Assembly (NCBI GenBank): GCA_947039485.1
Contig: CAMQZC010000014.1
Span: 1-64,000 of the forward strand
DNA: 64,000 bases
Direction: 5' to 3'
DNA from: an uncultured Verrucomicrobiales bacterium
Lineage (GTDB): Bacteria; Verrucomicrobiota; Verrucomicrobiia; Verrucomicrobiales; Akkermansiaceae
The position numbers were made by a program, and so were the translations under genes. This document shows positions 55,001 through 61,632 of this stretch, one piece after another. The first letter of the stretch is position 1; each line of letters starts with the position of its first letter. The notes under the pieces were generated by a model. The model searched no databases, was not told the DNA's origin, and saw only the letters and a list, made by a program, of their open reading frames with translations.

Positions 55001-55551
55001 AGGATAGCGCCAAGCTTACCGCCCTGTTCTACCTGCTCGATCAGCTGCGTGACTCAGGTCACAAGGTGCTTGTGTTCTCCCAATTCGTCTCCATGCTCGA
55101 GATTATCAAATCACGACTTGAGGCTGAGAATCGCCCCTACAACTACCTCACTGGTCAGACAAAGGACCGCAAGGCAGAGATTGAGGACTTCCAGACAACC
55201 AAGGACGCTAGCGTCTTCCTGCTCTCACTCAAGGCAGGTGGTGCTGGTCTTAACTTGACCTCCGCATCCTACGTTATCCTCTACGATCCATGGTGGAATC
55301 CCGCCGTAGAAAGTCAGGCAATTGACCGAACCCACCGTATTGGACAGAAGAACAAGGTAATCGCCTATCGTCTGCTCACACGTGACTCTGTTGAGGAGAA
55401 GATTCGCGTTCTTCAACATCAGAAGAACCAGCTTGTCTCCAACGTCTTGGGTGATGAAGGCTTTGCCTCTAGCCTCGACCTCAATGACCTTCAGTTCATC
55501 CTCGCCCATGGCGATGACCACGATGACTTCAACTTCAACCCTGAGGACTAA
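52009..55551 (+). CDS. SNF2-family DNA translocase/helicase
   Basis: 1180 residues. The C-terminal half is a SWI2/SNF2 ATPase: DDMGLGKT (Lys732, motif I), DEGQQIKN (motif II), LSGTPIENRLLDMWSL (III), and SLKAGGAGLNLTSASYVILYDPWWNPAVESQAIDRTHRIGQ (V-VI). These proteins use ATP to move along double-stranded DNA and strip or remodel bound proteins, including RNA polymerase. Residues 1-100 contain WYGSCTAEDIDVAGACMV, which looks like a SWIM zinc finger that has lost two of its ligands. Residues 150-700 resemble the N-terminal region of bacterial SNF2 relatives and I see no further named domain. It has its own promoter and terminator. Confidence 0.92.
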   Translation: MLSSSLNPDRATLNFLNAYSAEVRDEGEQLQKDGAVTQIFGNHLFIQGRIESTVGVFRTSLRLQGNRWYGSCTAEDIDVAGACMVATMVERMYRGATMPESPNELNEIPLADVLEEKLDRDLDDREASFVMKLEKRYRRFAIDQDVFDHDLVRLNPRWEVVSYDALDLWPVPPKNILEFWNYIAYAFVKKRIAYPDFMSCVTDLEKVQRKIREWEREKEVGTWHDRIQSINEQPPQPPRSPVYIRLISTINEAHFEFRRELDADWVVIRERPQLDEIMVEFRQGALKLDPQSDILLNVLFEYAEKEESVFLDLDREAACGMMNRLFHQSALKGYLLNLDECYFKVVKEPLRWICIDDPILADCYGLQLVTAAGVHVPHSVRQLPGLVELYQSDETVFPGPPRWLEHTEVEPRYSIPKVVIDSLDGVEFLRKIGATLPSSMEERVIDIEMKPTFAMKITRGLTSADTEHVILDITAIDGSGRRKEKLGKDDWEVLEQAPVKDKTLLRFIRDHLYPIPELIHEMNFSYDMPLASFKSRITKQFPEKFADWAKVLPSTINVEMDANLESLMADPVAAAIRFEVVNQEIDWFDLRVVIDVEGVTLSKEQIRSLVSARGGYVRMDDGRWLRLEIKLDDDQRDAVTRLGLDPFDLSGETHRMHALQLADPRAAEVFDPKAWQRIKDRTSEIKIDVKPDVPSDLQATLRPYQIEGFHFLAYLAVNGFGGILADDMGLGKTIQSITYLLWLREDYVRTHKKGRKKVESPPVLIVCPKSVLDVWAGETNKFAPKLRVLVIRSKDQADMDDIRANYDMVVVNYAQLRVCGDLLNTIRWLTVILDEGQQIKNPDSKAAKAARDINATNRLVLSGTPIENRLLDMWSLMAFAMPGVLGSRAYFKKRFDKRKDMHSQNRLAARLKPFLLRRTKQQVAKDLPPRTEEEVYAKMEPVQLQLYKAELRRIQKALLGVDSDESVKKNSFAILQGLMRLRQICCHPGLVDAKYAKEDSAKLTALFYLLDQLRDSGHKVLVFSQFVSMLEIIKSRLEAENRPYNYLTGQTKDRKAEIEDFQTTKDASVFLLSLKAGGAGLNLTSASYVILYDPWWNPAVESQAIDRTHRIGQKNKVIAYRLLTRDSVEEKIRVLQHQKNQLVSNVLGDEGFASSLDLNDLQFILAHGDDHDDFNFNPED

Positions 55552-55573
55552 GCCTAAGCTACCCCTCATTTAC

Positions 55574-55610
55574 AAAAAGCCCCTTGTGCCAGAGCGCAAG
55601 GGGCTTTTTT
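55574..55610 (+). terminator. Intrinsic terminator of the SNF2 gene
   Basis: A stem of GCCCCTTG with CAAGGGGC, extended by A5/T5, loop TGCCAGAG-like, ending in T6. It lies 22 bases after the stop. Confidence 0.92.
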
Positions 55611-55688
55611 GTGAACTAATGCCGCATTTTGAGCAAGACGCATTCTACCATTGCCAAGAAGCAATCGCTATGCTAGACTTCTCTCGAT

Positions 55689-56189
55689 ATGGCAAATACA
55701 AATCTCAGCCCCGAACTCGTCGAGCTTGTCAGCAAGCTCTCTGAAACATTCGCACAAAGTCAGCAAGTAGTTGCTGCAAAAGCTCGCATCGGGCTCTTCT
55801 ACCAAAATGCAGAAGCCACCGACACCTTCCGCAAGGTCAATGAATACGGTGAAGAACTCCGCAACAAGAGCATGGCAGGCATGCCCCCCGCCGAGGAAGA
55901 AATTGCCAAGTTTGACGCTCTCCGTGAGCAAGTACTCAGCAACGAACTCTGCACAGGCTTCCTTGAATCCCGTCAAGTGATGGACGATCTGCTCGGTACT
56001 GTTAACCAATACCTCTGCCTCGCAATTGACCTCGGTCACGCTCCTAGCGACGAGGACGTAGCAAACGCCATGCAAGCTCAATTGCAAGCACAAGCTGGTG
56101 GCGGCTGCGGCTGCGGTGAGGGCGAAGGCGACTGTGAAGGTTGCGACGGCGACTCCTGCGAAAAGGGTGAATCCTGCTGCAAAAACTAA
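55689..56189 (+). CDS. YlbF/YmcA-family protein with a cysteine-rich tail
   Basis: 166 residues. Residues 5-125 are an all-helical YlbF-family domain (ELVSKLSETFAQSQQVVAAKARIGLFYQN). In Bacillus, YlbF, YmcA and YaaT form a complex with iron-sulphur clusters that affects RNA processing and biofilm formation. The last about 30 residues are unusual: Gly/Glu/Asp rich with ten cysteines in C-x-C, C-x-x-C and CC pairs, ending SCCKN. This tail may bind a metal or a cluster in a single chain, or be a metal sensor. It precedes the phosphoethanolamine-transferase-like gene by 6 bases on the same strand. Confidence 0.8.
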   Translation: MANTNLSPELVELVSKLSETFAQSQQVVAAKARIGLFYQNAEATDTFRKVNEYGEELRNKSMAGMPPAEEEIAKFDALREQVLSNELCTGFLESRQVMDDLLGTVNQYLCLAIDLGHAPSDEDVANAMQAQLQAQAGGGCGCGEGEGDCEGCDGDSCEKGESCCKN

Positions 56190-56195
56190 TCTACG

Positions 56196-57965
56196 ATGCC
56201 AGCGCTTACACCAAAATTCTGGCTTTACTGGTCACTGACCACAGTAGCCGCGCTGCTTTTTGCAGCGTGGCTCACTGTTTCGTGGGCACGCCCCGAGCTA
56301 GCAGTGCTCGTCCTTGGACAGATCGCGGCTCTCGTTATCCTCGAGCGCAAGAAGGATAATGAAAAACTGGTTTACTGGATGCGCTTATTTATAATATGCA
56401 GTATAGCCTTCATTGTAAATTGCATCTGTAATCTCCCCTTGATGGGCGGGGAAGAGTCTCTCTTTAAGCCCTTCTGCATCAGCGTGGCCCTCATCTGTTT
56501 CTCCTGGGCTCTGCTGCGCGCCTATAGCCTCATCATCATCGCACCGCTGATTGCTATCCAGCTCACGCAGGTCCATATCTTCCTCCATTATGGCTCCTAC
56601 ATCAACTCCCTCGTCCTCGCAGAGAGTATGGAGGGCTCGCTCACCGAGGCTAACACCTACCTTACATCGAGCAATGTCACATTTTTCATCATAGCCTGTG
56701 CGGTTGCAGCCTATCTCTCTAGTCTCCTCCTTCGCGCACTGCGCAAGGAGACTCGTATAAAACTCCTTCTCATTGGCCTCGGATCCATTATATGTGGATA
56801 TACTTTATCACCACATGGCGATGATATTAAAGCAGGGCATCTCTGGCCGCTTGATGAGTGCCAGCGTCTATCCCAATCTGTCATTGAGGCATTTAATAAC
56901 AATTACGAGACCATTGAACTTACGCAGTCTCTACCATCCCCAGCCCTCAAGGAGAGCAGCCTGAGCACGCTCAAGGGTGATGAAGGTCTCGTCGTCATCC
57001 TGCATATCGGTGAGAGCCTGCGTGCTGACCATATGAGCATCAATGGCTATGCTCGCCCTACAACTCCACGAATCGAGTCCATGGATGGACTCATTAATTT
57101 CCATGACTGGGTATCGCCAGCCTTTGACACCAGTCTAGCCTGCATCTGCCTGCTCACCGATGCACGCCGCCGCATGCACCAAGGAGGCGAGGAGATGCAG
57201 CCCAGCACTGGCTCCGTTATAGATCTCTACCGCAAGCATGACTTTAAGCTCTACAATTTCTATGGCAAGGCTGTAGGGCAGCAGCTCAAGTTCGACCGCG
57301 TTATCCGCATGCTGGGCTCCGGTGCTAGTGCTAGCTTTAACACCCCAGCACGTCCCCTGAGCAGCCTGCCGCAGATTGACTCCGTGCTCGCAGAGAAGGG
57401 GTCGCAAAACATGATATGGCTCATCAACAACGAGGGTAGCCACGCCCCCTTTGCTAATTATGACCCCGAGAGCGAAGTCTTTAGCCCCAGCAAGCCCAGC
57501 TTTGACCAGCCGGAGCTCAATAGCGAGGCAATCATCAATGCCTACGACAATACCATTGAGTACACAGACCGCTTTGTCTCAGAGATCTGCTCTCGTCTCA
57601 AAGGCCGCCCCTACATTTACATTTACGTAAGTGATCATGGTGAATATGTCGGGCAGCACGGCATGTGGGGACGCGCCGCCATCGGTGACAACCACGCTAT
57701 GTATCAGCGCAGTGCCGCAAGCCGGGTTGGTGCATTCATACGCAGCTCCCCTGAGTTTGAAGCCCTGCATCCCCATTTTGCTACAGCTGTGGAGCAGCTG
57801 CGTCGCAACAGCAAACTCTGCGTCGGTCATGAGCACCTCTTTCATAGTCTGCTGGGTATCATTGGGCTGAAATCGCCCTACTACAAGGCAACTCTCGATC
57901 TGAGTTCCCCCGAGGTTCAGCCCTACACAGGCTCAATGCCCCAGCCTTCCTCCGATGACAAGTAA
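56196..57965 (+). CDS. Phosphoethanolamine transferase-like membrane enzyme
   Basis: 589 residues. The first about 200 residues hold five membrane segments, followed by a periplasmic sulfatase-fold domain. Landmarks are the metal-binding HIGESLRADHMSINGY at about 267-282, PAFDTSLAC with the catalytic Thr near 312, YVSDHGEYVGQHGMWG with metal ligands Asp and His, and DNHAMYQRSA. Family members transfer phosphoethanolamine to lipid A, to the core or to other glycans, which lowers surface charge and can protect against cationic peptides. The acceptor here is unknown. It starts 6 bases after the YlbF gene and overlaps the following transporter gene by 11 bases. Confidence 0.85.
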   Translation: MPALTPKFWLYWSLTTVAALLFAAWLTVSWARPELAVLVLGQIAALVILERKKDNEKLVYWMRLFIICSIAFIVNCICNLPLMGGEESLFKPFCISVALICFSWALLRAYSLIIIAPLIAIQLTQVHIFLHYGSYINSLVLAESMEGSLTEANTYLTSSNVTFFIIACAVAAYLSSLLLRALRKETRIKLLLIGLGSIICGYTLSPHGDDIKAGHLWPLDECQRLSQSVIEAFNNNYETIELTQSLPSPALKESSLSTLKGDEGLVVILHIGESLRADHMSINGYARPTTPRIESMDGLINFHDWVSPAFDTSLACICLLTDARRRMHQGGEEMQPSTGSVIDLYRKHDFKLYNFYGKAVGQQLKFDRVIRMLGSGASASFNTPARPLSSLPQIDSVLAEKGSQNMIWLINNEGSHAPFANYDPESEVFSPSKPSFDQPELNSEAIINAYDNTIEYTDRFVSEICSRLKGRPYIYIYVSDHGEYVGQHGMWGRAAIGDNHAMYQRSAASRVGAFIRSSPEFEALHPHFATAVEQLRRNSKLCVGHEHLFHSLLGIIGLKSPYYKATLDLSSPEVQPYTGSMPQPSSDDK

Positions 57966-58860
57966 GCGCTGTTGCATCTTCTATATCATCATTGCCGCCC
58001 TCTTTTTCGGGCTGATGAGCCCCCTCTCTAAACTTCTAATGACAGAGAGCCCAATCGATGGCGTGATGCTTGCAAGCCTACGCCTGAGCGGGGCAGCCGC
58101 ACTATTTTGGATCACGGGGATCTTTACTCCCAAGCAAAAAATTGATCGTGGGGATTGGCTATCCTTACTCATCATGTCGCTCTGCGGCATGGCGCTCAAC
58201 CAGTACCTCTATATCGGCGGCATCCAGTACACGGCGCCATCCAATGCCTCCATGATGGCAACTAGCACACCTGTAGTTGCCGTGCTCCTCTCCGTGTTCA
58301 TCCTGCGAGAGTCTATCTCATGGCAAAAGGGGCTTGGCGTTGCCTGCTCACTACTCGGGGGGATGCTGCTAGTCTTTAACTCATCCAAGGGAGGACTCGG
58401 AGGTAACGTCATTGGTGACATCATGTGCATCTGCTCTCAGTTACTCTCCTGCGCCTACTTCCTCTTCTTTATCCGCATCATCCGCAAGTACCATCCCATT
58501 GTGCTGCTCAAGTGGCTCTTTCTCATCTCAGCCCTACTCGCAGTTCCCTTTGTCGGTGCGTCTTTCATCGTGTTTCCATGGCATGAGCTGCGCCTAATGG
58601 ACTGGTCCCTTGTGTTTTTTGTCGTTTTTTGCTCTACATTCCTCGCTTACCTCTTGCTAATTCCTGGGCAGAGGAGCTTGGAGCCCGGGGTGGTGGTCAA
58701 CTACCACTACATTCAGCCGCTGGTGGCCTCCATTGTCGCTATTGGTTTAGGACTGGATTTAATGAGCTGGCAAAAAGCTCTTGCCATGACGCTCGTCGCA
58801 GTGGGTGTCTTCGTGGTCTCTAAGTCGGCAAAAGTTGTTTACGAAGAGCCTAGTAACTAA
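57955..58860 (+). CDS. EamA/DMT-superfamily transporter
   Basis: A 301-residue transporter with two five-segment EamA halves. The first ends in the typical NASMMATSTPVVAVLLSVFILRE loop and the second in SLEPGVVVNYHYIQPLVASIVA; the last segment ends with VSKSAK. Relatives export amino acids, sugars or other metabolites and often cannot be assigned. The start overlaps the end of the phosphoethanolamine-transferase gene by 11 bases, so the two are cotranscribed and perhaps translationally coupled. Convergent with the next gene. Confidence 0.88.
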   Translation: MTSKRCCIFYIIIAALFFGLMSPLSKLLMTESPIDGVMLASLRLSGAAALFWITGIFTPKQKIDRGDWLSLLIMSLCGMALNQYLYIGGIQYTAPSNASMMATSTPVVAVLLSVFILRESISWQKGLGVACSLLGGMLLVFNSSKGGLGGNVIGDIMCICSQLLSCAYFLFFIRIIRKYHPIVLLKWLFLISALLAVPFVGASFIVFPWHELRLMDWSLVFFVVFCSTFLAYLLLIPGQRSLEPGVVVNYHYIQPLVASIVAIGLGLDLMSWQKALAMTLVAVGVFVVSKSAKVVYEEPSN

Positions 58861-58895
58861 TCACTCATCCTACTCTAGAAGAGGAGGAGCTTCAT

Positions 58896-60200
58896 TTAGG
58901 CTAGGGAGCAGGGCACAAGAATAGCATTCTTCATGCCATGGATTTTTTTCTTATCCGCAGGCACAATTGTAGCGAGGCAACCGCCTAAGATGGTCTCTTT
59001 CGCATCAGGGCTGCGGAAGTAATAAGGGCAGAGTCGTACACGCCCCTGCATCGTGACAATCTCGCCAGCCTCATCATAGTAAGGATGCTCAATGATGGAG
59101 GTATCGCGGAACTCCTGCATTGTCCAGAGTTGCCTCGGGTACTCATTTAGAGCATGATTAATAGACTCTTTCCAAGCTGTCGCTGGCATATCATGTCCGA
59201 TATGCACACCGCGCGCCCCCCAAGCTAGCTCGTTAAATCCTGAGATTTTGAGTACGAGTCGCCGCTCTCGCTGACTGAGATTTGCGACATCCTGCCAGCT
59301 ATGGAGGTTGAGCCATGGGATGCTCGCCTGTGGGGGCAGGGGGCTTGGGTCGAGAATCCAAGCACGCGGGATGAGTCGTCGCAGGGAGTCCAGCTGATTG
59401 CCCCTAAGCTGCTGCTGCCAAAATGGCTGAAGCGCGGGGTAGTGAAAGAGCGCGAGCCACGCCTTCTCCTCTAAATGAGGTAGAGCAGGGGAGCTCAAGT
59501 TGACTTCCCCGCGTCCCGATGCCTCAATTAGAGCACGAGCCGCAGGAATCTGCTCCGTATCAAAAAGCTCAAAAAAGCGGTAGATCGAGCTCTCATCCCC
59601 CCGGAGTGACTCCGCCGCAGCACAGCTAAATCCGGCGCCCAACTCATCTGCAAAATATTCCATCTCAGGGAGATAATCAGAAGACTCCGCAGAGACCGCA
59701 ATCTGCGCACCATCCGGGTGAGCATAGCGAAAGGCATCGCGCATACCATCTGCACCGCCCAAGATGTCAAAGCCTGCCTCCGAGTAAATGCGTGAGAGGA
59801 AATGCATGATACCCATCCCACCTGGCACGCTGTCGAGCTCAGTGATTGAGAGCGCATCCTGCGCCAAGAGTAGGTCGGGGCGAATGATGCGTGGTGCCGC
59901 CTGACTCAGCGCCTTGCTGCGCTGCGCCTCGATGAGCCAGCTAGGCTTACCAGCATCAAGCATCTCCGCTAGCCATGGGTGTTGCCTCTGCGCGGCACTC
60001 TGGCGGTAGAGTAGATGGGAGGCATCTTGAAATCGTGCTAAGCTATGACCAAGACCACGCAATTGCTTAACGATAGCCTTGGGTAGAGCTAGGGGTTGTG
60101 GTGCGATGCGCCAAGTAATTTGGCGCTCGCGAAATAGCCCCTTCTCAGGGAGCGCCGTTTTCATCATCTCAACAGTCAGCATGAGCTCCATGTTAAGCAT
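58896..60200 (-). CDS. Uncharacterised protein, ATP-grasp-like
   Basis: 434 residues, soluble, no signal peptide. Stretches resembling an ATP-grasp fold are RPDLLLAQDALSITELDSVPGGMG in the first half and LVLKISGFNELAWGARGVHIGHD in the second, with a conserved-looking WTMQEFRD between acidic residues. This pattern recalls the glutathionylspermidine-synthase-like and peptide-ligase branches of ATP-grasp enzymes, but I cannot place it in a named family. Several in-frame ATGs occur in the first 15 residues, and 60200 is used here without a firm reason over 60164. It is divergent from the ExbB-like operon. Confidence 0.5.
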   Translation of the reverse strand: MLNMELMLTVEMMKTALPEKGLFRERQITWRIAPQPLALPKAIVKQLRGLGHSLARFQDASHLLYRQSAAQRQHPWLAEMLDAGKPSWLIEAQRSKALSQAAPRIIRPDLLLAQDALSITELDSVPGGMGIMHFLSRIYSEAGFDILGGADGMRDAFRYAHPDGAQIAVSAESSDYLPEMEYFADELGAGFSCAAAESLRGDESSIYRFFELFDTEQIPAARALIEASGRGEVNLSSPALPHLEEKAWLALFHYPALQPFWQQQLRGNQLDSLRRLIPRAWILDPSPLPPQASIPWLNLHSWQDVANLSQRERRLVLKISGFNELAWGARGVHIGHDMPATAWKESINHALNEYPRQLWTMQEFRDTSIIEHPYYDEAGEIVTMQGRVRLCPYYFRSPDAKETILGGCLATIVPADKKKIHGMKNAILVPCSLA

Positions 60201-60289
60201 TGTAGGTCGAGCTGTAAAGAGAAAACATAGCTCATAGCCACGGATGACGGAAAGCTCTGTAAAAAACCAATAAAAGACAAGCTCGCAGC

Positions 60290-60318
60290 TTGAAAGATGA
60301 CTGCAAATGTGCTAGATT
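60290..60318 (+). promoter_or_regulatory. Predicted promoter of the ExbB-ExbD-TPR operon
   Basis: TTGAAA (60290-60295), 17 bases, TAGATT (60313-60318). Predicted start of transcription near 60325, 7 bases before the ATG at 60332. Confidence 0.5.
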
Positions 60319-60331
60319 ATGGATGTAAACT

Positions 60332-61087
60332 ATGTGTGCGACAACTTTCTTTCTACAACCCATGCTTCTCAATACCGCTACAACGGATTGGAATCCATTG
60401 GAACTCTTTAATAAAGGGGGCTTTTTGATGTGGCCTTTGCTTTTCCTTTCCTTGGTCTCAGCTGTGGTCTTTTTCACCTGCCTTTGGACGACACGCCGTG
60501 GTGCCGTGCTGCCTGAGAGCATGATTTCTGCAGTGGAGGTCTATATTCGCAAAAAGGATTATGCCAGCTTGCTCTCCGCATGCAGTTACGATGGCTCCAG
60601 TTTTGCTCGCACGGTATTTGCGGTAGTGATGTTCTTGCAGCGCAATCCTCGCGCCAGCATTGAGGAGGTGCGCGAAGTGGCTGTTGCTGAGGGCTCTCGT
60701 CAGAGCCTCAATCTGACTCGCCAGATTAGCTGGCTCTCCGACATTGCCGCTATCGCTCCGATGATTGGTCTACTCGGCACAGTCGTTGGTATGATGACCA
60801 CCTTTGCCGAGATGGCTCAGGGCAACTTTGAGGGCGTTAAGCAGATGCAGATGGCTAGTGGTATCTCCGTTGCCATGATTACGACTGCAACGGGTCTTAT
60901 CCTCGCTATTCCTAGCATGTCCGCCTACTATTTCTTCCGCAATCGCATCCAAAAGAGCATCACTGACATGGAGGTTGCTACCACTCATATACTCTCCGTC
61001 ATCTCAGTGCTGATGGCTCGTGAGCAGCGACTCGGTCATCCTAGTCATCATGGAAGCTCCACTAGCGAGAGGATCAAAGAGGACTAA
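60332..61087 (+). CDS. exbB: MotA/TolQ/ExbB proton channel protein
   Basis: A 251-residue inner-membrane subunit of an ExbB-ExbD or TolQ-TolR motor. It uses the proton gradient to power outer-membrane processes such as TonB-dependent uptake or envelope constriction. Membrane segments lie at about 32-52, 140-160 and 185-205. The conserved stretch APMIGLLGTVVGMMTTFAEMAQ is intact, as is the later SVAMITTATGLILAIPSM. The start is open: the ATG at 60332 (MCATTFFLQP) or the one at 60362 (MLLNTATTDW), which looks more like homologues; the first is used because the promoter lies right before it. Followed by exbD after 19 bases. Confidence 0.85.
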   Translation: MCATTFFLQPMLLNTATTDWNPLELFNKGGFLMWPLLFLSLVSAVVFFTCLWTTRRGAVLPESMISAVEVYIRKKDYASLLSACSYDGSSFARTVFAVVMFLQRNPRASIEEVREVAVAEGSRQSLNLTRQISWLSDIAAIAPMIGLLGTVVGMMTTFAEMAQGNFEGVKQMQMASGISVAMITTATGLILAIPSMSAYYFFRNRIQKSITDMEVATTHILSVISVLMAREQRLGHPSHHGSSTSERIKED

Positions 61088-61106
61088 TTCAGACTAGGGT
61101 CAGCCC

Positions 61107-61538
61107 ATGAAGTTCAACAATAAATTCCCTGAAAGTCCAGGCATTCAGCTCGCTCCGATGCTTGATGTGGTTTTTCTTCTTCTTATTTTCTTTGTCGTCA
61201 CACAGAAGTTCATCCTCAATGAGCAAGATTTGAAGGTCAAGGTGCCCTCCGCACCCCAATCCACGGCCGAGAGTTCACGCGCGATTGATGAAATCATCAT
61301 CAATGTCCGAGAAGACGGAGAGGAACTCATCATCACCATTGAGCGCGAGCTCTTTAGTCGTGAGGAGCTCTCCAAGCGCATGCGCCGCATGGTCAGTGTG
61401 AATCCCAACCAGCCGGTGCGTATCCGTGGGGATGCTGATGCTCGCTGGCAAAAGATTGCCGACGTTATTTCAACCTGCTCCCAAGCGGGTGTTTGGAACG
61501 TATCCTTCTCGTCTCAAATGCCTAAGAAGCAAGACTAA
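61107..61538 (+). CDS. exbD: ExbD/TolR-family protein
   Basis: A 143-residue partner of ExbB. It has one membrane segment near residues 17-37 (LAPMLDVVFLLLIFFVVTQKF) with the proton-conducting Asp in PMLDVVFLLLIFF, then a periplasmic domain of about 100 residues including a VRIRGDADARWQ-like strand near the C-terminus. With the upstream ExbB it should form a motor for TonB- or Tol-type energy transfer. No tonB or tolB gene is in the window. It is followed by a TPR protein gene after about 95 bases. Confidence 0.9.
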   Translation: MKFNNKFPESPGIQLAPMLDVVFLLLIFFVVTQKFILNEQDLKVKVPSAPQSTAESSRAIDEIIINVREDGEELIITIERELFSREELSKRMRRMVSVNPNQPVRIRGDADARWQKIADVISTCSQAGVWNVSFSSQMPKKQD

Positions 61539-61632
61539 GAAACGCTCTGGGCTATCCGAGCTCAGGACCGTAAATGAGCTGACTCCCAAGCTCTGCAATC
61601 ACCATTACTCATTCTCCCAAGTTTATATCAAC

